The notes beneath the pieces are model-generated. The model did not search any database and was not told the origin of the DNA. It was given only the letters and a program-made list of their open reading frames with translations. A stretch of 64,000 nucleotides of DNA from Saccharothrix obliqua (GTDB lineage Bacteria > Actinomycetota > Actinomycetes > Mycobacteriales > Pseudonocardiaceae). The translations under genes were made by a program, and so were the position numbers. The stretch spans positions 558,001 through 622,000 of the forward strand of contig NZ_JAHXGQ010000002.1 in the NCBI RefSeq assembly GCF_019375475.1, written 5' to 3'. Shown in pieces: positions 1 to 8,361 of the stretch (its first letter is position 1; each line of letters begins with the position of its first letter).

Positions 1-254
1 GCGTCGGCCTCGGGCTGGCCATCGTGCGCAGCATCGTCCGGGCGCACGACGGGACGCTCGAACTCACCTCCCGGCCCACCGGCGGTCTCCTCGTCACGGT
101 CCGGCTCCCCGGCCCGCCGCCGGCTCGAAAAGCCTTGGACGGGTACGCGTGGCGCGGGTCAGGATGGGCGGCGGACCGAGCCCACCGAGAGAGGCCCGCG
201 GATGCACGTCTTCCTGGAAACGGAGCGGTTGCTGCTGCGGCGGTTCACCGCTGA
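1..254 (+). CDS. Sensor histidine kinase, C-terminal fragment (5' end outside window)
   Basis: The reading frame is already open at the left edge (codons begin at base 3) and starts with VGLGLAIVRSIV, the G2 glycine box of the HATPase_c ATP-binding domain of two-component sensor kinases. It is followed by TGGLLVTVRLP, the usual last strand. Only the end of the kinase is present. After the last strand the frame runs about 45 more residues of low-complexity sequence and overlaps the next gene by about 50 nt. That tail may be real, or a stop may have been lost. A histidine kinase is clear; its ligand and partner regulator lie outside the window. Confidence 0.65.
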   Translation, partial: VGLGLAIVRSIVRAHDGTLELTSRPTGGLLVTVRLPGPPPARKALDGYAWRGSGWAADRAHRERPADARLPGNGAVAAAAVHR

Positions 255-756
255 CGACGTCGACGACCTGGTCCGGCTCGACAGCGACCCCGAGGTGATG
301 CGCTTCCTCACCGGCGAACCGACGCCGCGTGCCGAGATCGCCGACGTGGTGCTGCCCGCGGTCCTGCGCGACTACGACCGCGGCCCGGCCGGTCGGTGGG
401 CCGCGGTCGAGCGGGACGGCGGGCGGTTCGTGGGCTGGCTGGCACTCCAGCCGCCGGCGGACGGCAGCACCGCGGAAGTGGAGCTGGGCTACCGGCTCAT
501 CGCCCCGGCCTGGGGTCGCGGGTACGCCACCGAGGGCGCACGCGCGTTGATCCACAAGGGTTTCACCGACCTCGGCGTGCAACGGGTCTGGGCGCAGACC
601 ATGGCGGTCAACACGGCGTCCCGGCGCGTGATGGAGAAGGCGGGCCTGAGGTACCAGCGGACCTTCCACGTGCACTTCGAGGACCCGCTGCCCGGCACCG
701 AGCACGGCGAGGTCGAGTATGAGCTGCTGCGTGCCGACTGGGCGGCGCGTGGCTGA
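202..756 (+). CDS. GNAT family N-acetyltransferase (RimJ/RimL-like)
   Basis: A 184-aa protein beginning LETERLLLRRFTADD, the typical first strand of RimJ/RimL-type GNAT enzymes, which transfer acetyl from acetyl-CoA to an amine. The acetyl-CoA binding motif A is visible as GYRLIAPAWGRGYATEGARAL (about residues 94-114), and NTASRRVMEKAGLRY is the conserved C-terminal motif. The ATG at 202 follows a GAGAGG ribosome site. The gene overlaps the tail of the preceding kinase frame and ends one base before the convergent gene at 757. The substrate cannot be read from sequence; RimJ/RimL-like members act on ribosomal proteins, small molecules or antibiotics. Confidence 0.85.
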   Translation: MHVFLETERLLLRRFTADDVDDLVRLDSDPEVMRFLTGEPTPRAEIADVVLPAVLRDYDRGPAGRWAAVERDGGRFVGWLALQPPADGSTAEVELGYRLIAPAWGRGYATEGARALIHKGFTDLGVQRVWAQTMAVNTASRRVMEKAGLRYQRTFHVHFEDPLPGTEHGEVEYELLRADWAARG

Positions 757-1497
757 CTACGCGGGGAACCCCTCGAGCACCCGGTGGACGAACCGCGTGA
801 CGGCGGGACGCTCGGGTTCCGGTGCGGGCAGGCACCGTTGGCGGTCCAGCGCGGCCCCGACCAACGCCCGATCCGGTCCCGTCACGCGGCCGAGCGCCCA
901 CCGGCCGCCGTCCACTTTGGACACCAGTGCGCCGTCCACCGCGAATCGCCAAGCACGGCAGGCGTTGAGCACCGCGTACTCCCCCGGCGCGTGCTCGGCG
1001 GCCCAACGCAGCTCCGCCGCCAGTTGGGCGAGCACCAGGTCCGCGGCCACCGGCGCGAACACCTCGGTCGCCGGGCGGCCGGGTCCGACGAGGCGTCCCG
1101 CACCGCGGCAGACGGCGAAGTGCAGCACCAGGTCGGGGTCCCCCTCGTGCCCGTGACCGTCGACGACCTTGCGGTCCTCGGGCGCCGTGGTGATGTGCAG
1201 CTCGAACGCGGGCCGCGCCGCGGGGCGCAGGGTGGCCGCCAGGGTGACGACGCTCAGCTCCAACCCGCGTGCGGGGCAGGGCAGCCGCTCGTCGCTCAAC
1301 CGCTCGGCGACGGCGGACCGCTCGGCCTCCGCCATCGGCGTCTCGCAGACGACGACGACGTCGACATCGCTCCGCCGCGCGTCGAAACCGCCGAGCACCG
1401 CGGAGCCGTGCAGGTAGGCACCCACCAGCCGCCGACCGAGCACCGCGGCCACCTCGGCGGCGACGTCCCGGGCGTAGCGATCCGGCCGACCACCCAT
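757..1497 (-). CDS. AadA-like aminoglycoside nucleotidyltransferase
   Basis: A 246-aa protein with the nucleotidyltransferase signature LHGSAVLGGFDARRSDVDVVVV (about residues 28-49). Its GS and D-x-D metal ligands match ANT(3'')/ANT(9) enzymes, which adenylylate streptomycin or spectinomycin. The rest also follows AadA: LELSVVTL carrying the putative catalytic Glu, DLVLHFAVCRGAGRLVGP, then a helical domain with LNACRAWRFAVDGALVSKVDGG, equivalent to the AadA helical segment. A GTG at 1506 is also in frame. I chose the ATG at 1497 because a -10-like TATAGT lies exactly 7 nt upstream and there is no ribosome site, suggesting a leaderless mRNA. Resistance activity is an inference; it may be an intrinsic chromosomal enzyme with another substrate. 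Confidence 0.78.
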   Translation of the reverse strand: MGGRPDRYARDVAAEVAAVLGRRLVGAYLHGSAVLGGFDARRSDVDVVVVCETPMAEAERSAVAERLSDERLPCPARGLELSVVTLAATLRPAARPAFELHITTAPEDRKVVDGHGHEGDPDLVLHFAVCRGAGRLVGPGRPATEVFAPVAADLVLAQLAAELRWAAEHAPGEYAVLNACRAWRFAVDGALVSKVDGGRWALGRVTGPDRALVGAALDRQRCLPAPEPERPAVTRFVHRVLEGFPA

Positions 1498-1504
1498 GAT
1501 CAGC

Positions 1505-1510
1505 ACTATA
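1505..1510 (-). promoter_or_regulatory. -10 box (TATAGT) for a leaderless transcript
   Basis: On the minus strand TATAGT ends 7 nt before the ATG at 1497. This is the standard distance from a -10 box to a transcription start, so the mRNA probably begins at the start codon. No convincing -35 box is seen. Confidence 0.5.
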
Positions 1511-1607
1511 GGGCGTGATCACGCGCGGCACCGGGCAGGAACCTCCCCCGGCCGACCGGCGCGTGTGCTGTTATGGGCGACTCCAGCGACTGGAAGGACA
1601 CGATCCC

Positions 1608-2186
1608 GTGGACATGGAGCAACTGCTGTGGCGCTTGGCGGACAGGTACGCGCCGGCTTCACTGGTGCCCCACGCCAGGCCCAAGCGGTTCGACCACGCC
1701 GGTGATCTCGTCGTGGGCGACGGCCGGGTCAGCTGGGACACGCCGGGGTGGACCGAAGGGGGGTTCAGCCACGCGCTGCCCCCGGGAACGCACCCGGTGC
1801 ACGTGGGCGCCTACACCGACGAGGACCGGGACCTCGTGAGCGTGGTCGTGATCCCGCTGGCCGAACCCGCGCGGATCGCCGCGGCGAGGTGGAACCGCCA
1901 CGGCTACGACGACATCCACCCCGTCGAGGACTACGCCGTCCTGTGGGGAGAGGACGCCATGCGCGCGACGCTCCCGCACGAGGACGGCCTGCCCTCGTTC
2001 TTCCCCGGCGCGCGGGACCGGATCGCGGCGGAGGGCGGACGTGGTTGGCCGAACGTGGTCCTGGACCGGGAAACCGGCGCGAACGCCCTCGTCTTCCCGG
2101 TGGAGGCGGAGAACGTCGACGGGCACGAGATCACCGACGACGACGGGAACCTGCTCTGCCTGGTGCTGACGGCGTTCGACCGGTGA
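1608..2186 (+). CDS. DUF4241-like protein
   Basis: A 192-aa soluble protein. The frame is open from 1515, but I place the start at GTG 1608, nine bases after GGAAGGA; an ATG at 1614 is the alternative. The middle part, GDGRVSWDTPGW..FSHALPPGTHPVHV, then a line of valine-rich strands, resembles DUF4241 proteins, in which a glycine/proline-rich strand pattern precedes a conserved acidic region. The C-terminus is acidic (ITDDDGNLLCLVL). There is no signal peptide or membrane segment. DUF4241 proteins have no established reaction; some occur near polymorphic toxins, but nothing here supports an immunity role. It ends 6 bp before the convergent SDR gene. Confidence 0.7.
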   Translation: MDMEQLLWRLADRYAPASLVPHARPKRFDHAGDLVVGDGRVSWDTPGWTEGGFSHALPPGTHPVHVGAYTDEDRDLVSVVVIPLAEPARIAAARWNRHGYDDIHPVEDYAVLWGEDAMRATLPHEDGLPSFFPGARDRIAAEGGRGWPNVVLDRETGANALVFPVEAENVDGHEITDDDGNLLCLVLTAFDR

Positions 2187-2192
2187 ACCGGC

Positions 2193-2984
2193 TCAGCCGA
2201 GGGTGCCGGTGGCGAGCAGACCGCCGTCCACGCGCACGGTCTCCCCGGTGATCCACCGCGCGGCGTCGGAGGCCAGGAACGCGACCAGGCCCGCCACGTC
2301 CTCGGGCTCGCCCAGCCGCCGCATCGGGTAGGCCGCAGCGGCCTCCTCCTCCCGGCCGGTGTAGAGCGGTTCGGCGAACCGCGTCCTGACCACCGCCGGC
2401 GCGACCGCGTTGACCCGCACCACCGGACCGAGCTGCCCGGCCAGCTCCTCGGTCAGCCGGATCAACGCGGCCTTGCTCGCGCCGTACGCACCAATGACCC
2501 CGGTCGAGCGCAACCCGCCCACGGAGGCGATGTTGACCACCGCGCCGCCGTGGTCGGCCATCCACGCCCGCCAGGCGAGCTGCACGAAACCCAGCGCCGC
2601 CACCACGTTGGTGTCGAAGACCTTGCGCACCGCGTCGAGGTCGGCGTCCACCAGCGGCCCGGACAGCGGGTTGACGGCGGCGTTGTTGACCAGCACGTCG
2701 AGCCGCCCGAACCCCTCCACGGCCGCGCGCACCGCCGCCGCGCGGTGGTCGGCGTCGCCCGCGTTGCCCGGCACCGCCAGCACCCGCCCGCCGGCCGGCC
2801 CGACGACCTCGGCCGCCCCCGCCGCGTCGGCCAACGCGGTCGCCGCCGCGCCCAACGCGTCCGCCTTGCGCCCGGTGATCACCACCGACGCGCCCCGCGC
2901 GAGCAGTTCCCGCGCGATCCCCCGACCGATGCCCCGGCTCGCACCCGTCACCAGGGCGACCCGGCCCGCGAAGTCCCGGCTCAC
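2193..2984 (-). CDS. Short-chain dehydrogenase/reductase (SDR)
   Basis: A 263-aa classical SDR, probably NAD(P)-dependent and cytosolic. Visible motifs are the cofactor loop TGASRGIG (about residues 14-21), NNAAV (the NNAG motif), catalytic Ser in NIASVGG, YGASK carrying Tyr and Lys of the active site, and a C-terminal [11 protein letters not shown]. All catalytic residues are intact. The start GTG at 2984 overlaps the stop of the upstream dehydrogenase gene (GTGA), so the two are translationally coupled and follow the PHA synthase gene in one minus-strand operon. In that setting it could reduce a 3-oxoacyl-CoA (PhaB-like) or an aldehyde/ketone derived from 2-oxoacids. The substrate is inference only. 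Confidence 0.88.
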   Translation of the reverse strand: MSRDFAGRVALVTGASRGIGRGIARELLARGASVVITGRKADALGAAATALADAAGAAEVVGPAGGRVLAVPGNAGDADHRAAAVRAAVEGFGRLDVLVNNAAVNPLSGPLVDADLDAVRKVFDTNVVAALGFVQLAWRAWMADHGGAVVNIASVGGLRSTGVIGAYGASKAALIRLTEELAGQLGPVVRVNAVAPAVVRTRFAEPLYTGREEEAAAAYPMRRLGEPEDVAGLVAFLASDAARWITGETVRVDGGLLATGTLG

Positions 2985-4045
2985 CGCCCCGCCGCCGCAC
3001 CCATGCGCTGCTCCGCGAGCAGGTCGGCCGCCGCGCCGGGCAGGACGCCCTCCGCCTCGGCGCGCGCCAGGATCGCCGACGTGGTCTCGAAAACCTCCGC
3101 CACCCGCGTGGTGAGCTGGTCCGGCGGCAGCCCGCGCAGCTCGCCGGCCGCGTGGATCGCGCCCCCGGCGTTGGCCACGTAGTCGGGCACGTAGAGCACG
3201 CCGCGGTCGGCGAGCCGCTGCTCCACGTCGGGGTGCGCGAGCTGGTTGTTGGCAGCGCCGCACACCACCGCCGCGGTGAGCACCGGCACCACGGACTCGT
3301 CCAGCACACCACCCACCGCGCAAGGGGCGTAGACGTCCAGGGGCGTCCGGATCAACGCATCGGTGTCGTCCACGGCGACAACGCCGGGGAACTCCGCCAG
3401 GACCTGCCGCACCGGCGCGTCGAGCAGGTCGGTGACGACCACCCTCGCCCCCGCGCCGACGAGGTGCCGCACCAGCAGCCGGCCGACCTTGCCCACCCCG
3501 GCGACACCGACCACGCGGTCCCGCAGGGACGCCTCGCCCCAGCGGTGCCCCGCCGCGGCGCGCATCGCCTGGAACAGGCCGAGGGCGGTCGCGCTCGTCG
3601 TGCTGTCCGTGCCGTCGGTCGACCGGGAATGGCCCGCAGTCCACGGGCACACGCGGGCGACGACGTCCATGTCCGCCACGTCGGTGCCCAGATCGCAGGC
3701 CGTCGTGTACCGACCACCGAGGGAAGCCACGAACCGACCGAAGGAGAGCAGCAGCTCCTCGGTCTTGACCCGCGCCGGGTCGCCGATGATGACGGCCTTG
3801 CCGCCACCGAAGTCGAGCCCGGCGAGCGCGTTCTTGTACGACATGCCGCGGGACAGGTGCAGGGCGTCGGCAACGGCCTCCTCATCGGTGGCGTACGCGC
3901 GAACGCGGGCACCGCCGAGGGCCGAGCCCAGGGCGGTCGAGTGGATGGCGATGACGGCCTTGAGGCCCGCGGCCGGGTCCTGGCACAACACGACCTGCTC
4001 GTGGTCGAACGCGTCGGGCAACGCCTTGAGGTGGAACGGGTCCAT
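2981..4045 (-). CDS. Leucine/valine (Glu/Leu/Phe/Val) dehydrogenase
   Basis: A 354-aa amino-acid dehydrogenase that interconverts a branched or aromatic amino acid and its 2-oxoacid with NAD+. The active site is clear: [10 protein letters not shown] with the catalytic Lys, [11 protein letters not shown] with the catalytic Asp, and GAANNQL with the substrate-side Asn. The Rossmann domain has [11 protein letters not shown] and a strand ending VVVTD, whose Asp is expected to select NAD+. Length fits leucine and valine dehydrogenases, not hexameric glutamate dehydrogenases. The start ATG at 4045 follows a near-perfect AGGAGGA; an in-frame upstream start (4069) lacks one. It lies 20 bp after phaC. 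With the leuABCD set and a 2-oxoacid decarboxylase nearby, it could supply or remove the amino group of homologated 2-oxoacids. Confidence 0.88.
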   Translation of the reverse strand: MDPFHLKALPDAFDHEQVVLCQDPAAGLKAVIAIHSTALGSALGGARVRAYATDEEAVADALHLSRGMSYKNALAGLDFGGGKAVIIGDPARVKTEELLLSFGRFVASLGGRYTTACDLGTDVADMDVVARVCPWTAGHSRSTDGTDSTTSATALGLFQAMRAAAGHRWGEASLRDRVVGVAGVGKVGRLLVRHLVGAGARVVVTDLLDAPVRQVLAEFPGVVAVDDTDALIRTPLDVYAPCAVGGVLDESVVPVLTAAVVCGAANNQLAHPDVEQRLADRGVLYVPDYVANAGGAIHAAGELRGLPPDQLTTRVAEVFETTSAILARAEAEGVLPGAAADLLAEQRMGAAAGR

Positions 4046-4065
4046 GCTTCCTCCTGGGGTGGTGG

Positions 4066-5547
4066 TCACGACCGGACGTGCTGCCCCGGCGCGGGATCGG
4101 TGGCGGGGTGCCGCGCGCTGCCCGGGTCACGCGCGGGCACGAGCCCGTCCGAGCGGTCGGCGAGCCACCGCGTCCACGCCTCCCACCACGACTCCGACCG
4201 CGTCGTTGCGCGGGCCGACCAGACGTCGGGGTCGGCGGGCAGCGGGCCGTCACCGACGCGGTGCGCGGCACCGGGACGGGGCGGGTTGACGATGCCGCCG
4301 ACGTGCCCGGAGGGCACCAGGTGGAAGTCGACGTCGCCGCCGAGCAGCCGAGCACTGTGGTAAACGGTTTCCCACGGGACGATGTGGTCCCGGACGCCGG
4401 CCACGACGAAGGCGTCCTGCGCGACCGCGGCCAGGTCGACGGGCCGGCCCTGGAGCCGCAACCGACCACGTGCCAGGGTGTTGTCCGCCGCGATCCGCAG
4501 CGTCTGCTCGAACAGGGCGCGCGGCACGTCGATCCCGTCCTCGCTCCACGCCCAGATGTCGAAGGGGCGTGGTCGTTCGCCGAGGAACCAGCCCGCGACG
4601 AGGGGACCCCACACGGTGTCCCGGGACCGCAGCAGGTCGAACAGCAGCCCGATCCGCCCGCCGTCCACGAGGCCCGCGTGGTTGGTCAGGAGCCGGGTCA
4701 GCAGCCCGATCTCCGCGTCCTGCCACGGATCGCGCTCCGGTGGGGACGGGTGGTCCAGCGCGGACATCAGCAACGTCAGCGAGGCCGCACCCCGTTCACC
4801 GCCGGCCGCGAGCCAGGCGGCGGCCCCCGCGGCGAGCAGCCCGCCGGCGCAGACGCCCACCAGGTGCGCCGACGCCGTGCCGGTGACCTCCCGCACGACG
4901 TCGAGCGCGCGCAGCGGAACCCGGCGGAAGTAGTCGTCCATGCCCAGGTCGGCGTGCTCCGGTCCGGGATCGCGTTGGCTGACGGCGAACACCGTGAAAC
5001 CCCGGCGCACCGCCCACTCGACCAGGCTGCGGCCCGGCGCGAGGTCGTAGATGTAGAACTTGTTGACCCACGCCGGGATCAGCAGCAGCGGCACCCGGTG
5101 GACCTCCGGGGTCCGCGCCGCGTACTGGATCACCTCCACCAGGTCGTCCCGGTGCACGACCCGGCCCGGTGTCGCCGCCAGGTCCACGCCCAGCCGGTAG
5201 GAGCCGGACGGCATCTTCGCGGGCCGGCCCCGCCGGCGGACCAGGTCCTCCAGGGCGTGCCCCGCCCCGCGGACCAGGCTCGCGCCGCGGGTGGCCGCGG
5301 CGCGGCGGAGCACGGCGGGGTTGCCGAGCGGGAAGTTGGTCGGGGCCAGGGCATCGGTGCAGACCTGGGCGAGGAACCGGAGCTGCCGCCGGTGCCACAC
5401 CGGCACGAACCGGCTCTGGGCGGCGTCCAGGACGTTGCGGCGCCACACCAGGTAACCCCGGAGCAGGAGCCGGTAGCCGATGACGGAGTTCCAGACGGGG
5501 TCGTCGAAACGGCGGTCGTCGGGGTCCGGTTCGTACGACATCGCCAT
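4066..5547 (-). CDS. phaC: Poly(3-hydroxyalkanoate) synthase (PhaC-like)
   Basis: A 493-aa alpha/beta-hydrolase-fold protein of the PHA synthase family, which polymerises (R)-3-hydroxyacyl-CoA. The catalytic triad is visible: a lipase-like box with cysteine, GVCAGG; an Asp in [10 protein letters not shown]; and a His in [11 protein letters not shown], which is nearly the PhaC consensus. The stretch [24 protein letters not shown] is also characteristic of PhaC. The start ATG at 5547 is preceded by GAGGAG 6 nt away; a second ATG lies two codons in. It leads a minus-strand operon with the amino-acid dehydrogenase and SDR. No PhaE/PhaR partner or phasin is seen. Substrate chain length is unknown; an acyl-CoA ligase diverges from it. 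Confidence 0.85.
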   Translation of the reverse strand: MAMSYEPDPDDRRFDDPVWNSVIGYRLLLRGYLVWRRNVLDAAQSRFVPVWHRRQLRFLAQVCTDALAPTNFPLGNPAVLRRAAATRGASLVRGAGHALEDLVRRRGRPAKMPSGSYRLGVDLAATPGRVVHRDDLVEVIQYAARTPEVHRVPLLLIPAWVNKFYIYDLAPGRSLVEWAVRRGFTVFAVSQRDPGPEHADLGMDDYFRRVPLRALDVVREVTGTASAHLVGVCAGGLLAAGAAAWLAAGGERGAASLTLLMSALDHPSPPERDPWQDAEIGLLTRLLTNHAGLVDGGRIGLLFDLLRSRDTVWGPLVAGWFLGERPRPFDIWAWSEDGIDVPRALFEQTLRIAADNTLARGRLRLQGRPVDLAAVAQDAFVVAGVRDHIVPWETVYHSARLLGGDVDFHLVPSGHVGGIVNPPRPGAAHRVGDGPLPADPDVWSARATTRSESWWEAWTRWLADRSDGLVPARDPGSARHPATDPAPGQHVRS

Positions 5548-5935
5548 CCGCGACTCCTCGGCCGACGGCCACCCGTGCGGCAACCGTTTGACAGCAACGT
5601 AGAACCGCTCGTCACGCGCGGGGCAGGCGCATCGGGGGGCGCACGGGCACGGGACAGGGGTACAAGGCGCGCGGCAGTGGCGCACGGGGCCGTTCGCACC
5701 ACTGAACGCGACAACCGGGGCACATCTCACGTGGGAGCCCGGGAGCGGTGCGGACCGGCGGTGCGACCGGGTGGTGGCCCCCGAAGCGCAGCGCAGCGGG
5801 ATCCCGCGGTGGCCACACGAGACCGCACGACCGCACGACAGGGCCGGCACGTGGCGCTTATCTTCCGGTGGTGCGGATTCGCGGGCGCGCGGCGATCCGA
5901 CCCACCCGGCAGCGACACCGATCCGGAGGATCACC
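5548..5935. other. Divergent intergenic region between phaC and acyl-CoA ligase 1
   Basis: About 390 bp with no credible gene. It must hold the promoters of both divergent transcripts. An in-frame extension of the phaC frame runs through it but has no ribosome site and an arginine/proline-rich composition, so I treat it as untranslated. No clear operator palindrome was seen. Confidence 0.5.
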
Positions 5936-7642
5936 ATGCACAGCACCATGCCGGACGACCCGCTCACCATCGCCCGCATCCTGCGACACGCTTCCTCGGT
6001 CCACGGCTCCGCCGCCGTGTCCACTTGGCACGGAGCCGGTTTCCACCGCCGGAGCTACGCGGAGGTGGGTGAACGCGCGGCCCGCCTGGCGCACGCGCTC
6101 CGCACCCGCCTCGGCGTGCGCACCGGAACCGGGCCGCGGAGCGGGCAAAGCGTCGTCGGCACCTTCATGTGGAACAACGCCCGCCACGTGGAGCTGTTCC
6201 TCGGGGTGCCCGCCATGGGCGCCGTCGTGCACGCCCTCAACGTGCGCATGTCGGCCGCGCAGCTCGCCTACGTCATCCGACACGCCGGCGACGAGGTGGT
6301 GGTCGTGGACGCGGACCTGGTGGAGGTGATCGCCCCCGTGCTGGCCGGGTTGTCGGACACCGTGCGGCACGTCGTCGTCGCGGGTTCCCCGCCCGGCGAC
6401 GGGCTCGACCACCTGGCGGACTTCCCCGGCGAGGTGCACGACTACGAGGAGCTGATCGCCGGGCAGCCGGCCGACTACCCGTGGGAGGAGGACCTGGACG
6501 AGCACACCGCCGCGTCGATCTGCTACACGTCCGGCACCACCGGGAACCCCAAGGGCGTCGTCTACAGCCACCGGTCGGTGTACCTGCACGCCCTGCACGT
6601 CGCCGCGCCGAACGCGTACGACCTCAGCGCCCGCGCGACCGCCTTCCTCATCGCGCCCATGTTCCACGTCAACGGGTGGGGCATCCCGCACGCCGCGTTC
6701 CTCGCCGGCGCGGGCATCGTGCTGGCCGACCGGCACCGCACCCCGGCCGCGCTCGCCCGCGTGATCGAGGAGGGCCGGCCGACCTTCGCGGCCGCGGTGC
6801 CCACCGTGTGGGCCGCGCTGCTCGAAGAGCTGGACGCCCGCGGCCACGGCACGTCGAGCCTGCGCCGGGGGATGGTGGGCGGCGCGCCGTGCCCGCCCGC
6901 GCTGATGGCCGCCTACCAGGACCGGCACTCCGTCGAGCTGCTGCACGCCTGGGGCATGAGCGAGACGTCGTCGCTGGTGACGACATCGCTGCCGCGCCAA
7001 GGGCTGACCGCCGAGGAGGAGTGGTCGCGCCGGGTGAGCCAGGGCCAGTTCCCGGCGGTCTCCCGGTTCCGGGTCGTCGCGCCCGACGGCGCCGTCCTGC
7101 CGAACGACGGCGTGAGCGCCGGCGAACTCCAGCTCCGGGGTCCCTGCGTGACCGCTTCCTACCACGGCGGCCCCGGGTCGCCCCGGGTCCGACCGGCCGA
7201 GAGCTTCACCCCCGACGGCTGGCTGCGGACCGGCGACATCGGGAAGGTGTCACCGGACGGGTACCTCACGCTCACCGACCGGGCGAAGGACGTCATCAAG
7301 TCCGGCGGCGAGTTCATCTCCACCACGGAGGTGGAGAACGCCCTCGCGGAGCACCCCGCCGTGGTCGAGGCGGCGGTGGTCGCCGTGCCCGACGAGCGCT
7401 GGGGCGAACGGCCGCTGGCCGCCGTGTCGCTGCGCGCGGGCAGCGGTGTCCCGACGGAGGAGCTGCGCGACTTCCTGGCGCGGCGCGTCCGGTCCTGGAT
7501 GGTGCCCGAGCGGTGGACCGTCGTGGACTCGGTGCCGAAGACGGCGGTGGGCAAGTACGACAAGCGCCGCATCCAGGACCAGTACGCGCGGAACCTGCTC
7601 GACGTCGTGCTCCTCGACCGGCGACCCGGCGGCGGGCGCTGA
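5936..7642 (+). CDS. Fatty acyl-CoA ligase (AMP-binding), paralogue 1
   Basis: A 568-aa ANL-superfamily enzyme that activates a carboxylic acid with ATP and transfers it to CoA. Signature motifs: P-loop YTSGTTGNPKG (about residues 197-207), GWGMSETSSL-type A5 region, GWLRTGDIG (A7), DRAKDVIKSGGEFIS (hinge, A8) and the C-terminal catalytic lysine motif PKTAVGKYDK (A10). Length and motifs fit medium/long-chain FadD-type ligases. The ATG at 5936 follows GGAGGA; another ATG four codons in is possible. The second copy, at 16713, is similar along the whole length, starting with the same MHSTMPD-x-PLT sequence. No carrier-protein or condensation domain is attached, so this is a free-standing CoA (or acyl-AMP) ligase. 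Confidence 0.9.
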   Translation: MHSTMPDDPLTIARILRHASSVHGSAAVSTWHGAGFHRRSYAEVGERAARLAHALRTRLGVRTGTGPRSGQSVVGTFMWNNARHVELFLGVPAMGAVVHALNVRMSAAQLAYVIRHAGDEVVVVDADLVEVIAPVLAGLSDTVRHVVVAGSPPGDGLDHLADFPGEVHDYEELIAGQPADYPWEEDLDEHTAASICYTSGTTGNPKGVVYSHRSVYLHALHVAAPNAYDLSARATAFLIAPMFHVNGWGIPHAAFLAGAGIVLADRHRTPAALARVIEEGRPTFAAAVPTVWAALLEELDARGHGTSSLRRGMVGGAPCPPALMAAYQDRHSVELLHAWGMSETSSLVTTSLPRQGLTAEEEWSRRVSQGQFPAVSRFRVVAPDGAVLPNDGVSAGELQLRGPCVTASYHGGPGSPRVRPAESFTPDGWLRTGDIGKVSPDGYLTLTDRAKDVIKSGGEFISTTEVENALAEHPAVVEAAVVAVPDERWGERPLAAVSLRAGSGVPTEELRDFLARRVRSWMVPERWTVVDSVPKTAVGKYDKRRIQDQYARNLLDVVLLDRRPGGGR

Positions 7643-7703
7643 GCCGGGTGGTGCGCCGGCCGCGGCGCCGACCGGGCGGAAACGCCTTGGCGGGGCACGG
7701 GAA

Positions 7704-8066
7704 TCACCCGCGCCGGTACGCCCGCGCGCGGGAGTGGGCGGCGGCCACGACCGCCGCCGCCCACTCCCGGTCACCGGCGAGCGCCCGGTGACCCGCCCAC
7801 TTCCGGCGCAACTCCTCCCACAACCCCGCTTCCGTCCACGCGGTGAAGCGGCGGTGCGCCGTCGCCGGCGAGACGCCGAAGCACGACGGCAGGCCGCGCC
7901 ACGCGCAGCCGCTGGTCAGCACGAACACGACGGCGGTGAACACGACGCGGTCGTCGAGCGGGCCGGTGCCGCCGCCCTGCGGCCGGGGCGTGAACCGCGG
8001 GACCAGCGGCGCGGCCGGCGCCCACAGCGAATCGGGTACCAGGCGGCGTGACAGGGTCTCGTCCAC
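7704..8066 (-). pseudogene. IS5-family transposase N-terminal remnant (DUF4096)
   Basis: The 120 residues include LVPDSLWAPAAPLVPR, PQGGG, DDRVVFTAVVFVLTSGCAWRGLP and SPATAHRRFTAW. This is the conserved N-terminal (DUF4096) helix-turn-helix part of IS5-type transposases. Intact elements continue, often through a frameshift, into a DDE catalytic domain. Here the frame ends at 7704 and only about 60 bp separate it from the acyl-CoA ligase gene, so the catalytic half is absent. No terminal inverted repeats are evident. It is best read as a fossil insertion between the ligase and decarboxylase genes. The GTG at 8066 is my choice of start; upstream residues look non-coding. Confidence 0.75.
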
Positions 8067-8361
8067 GTCGGGACAGCATGACGCCCGGTCCCGCCCGTCC
8101 GCGCGGTCGGTCGGTGGCGCGGTGGGCTCCCCGCGCGCGAGCACCGCCCGGTGCGCGCGCCCCGCACGCCTCCGTCACCGCCTCCGCACGCCTACCGTGC
8201 CCGCCCACGCCGCACATAGCGTCGGTGGGGCCGGAAGCCCGGATTCGGCACGAACCGCGGCCGACCGATCGCCGCGCTTCCCCGCGCGCGCCCGGCATCG
8301 GCGCGAACGCACAGTCGACCGGCCGACGCCCGGGTAAGAGCGCGAGGAAGGACCACAAGAC

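Noticed and set aside
4066..6024. Longer start (652 codons) for the PHA synthase
   Set aside because: The extra 160 residues are Arg/Pro-rich, have no ribosome site and lie opposite the start of the acyl-CoA ligase gene.
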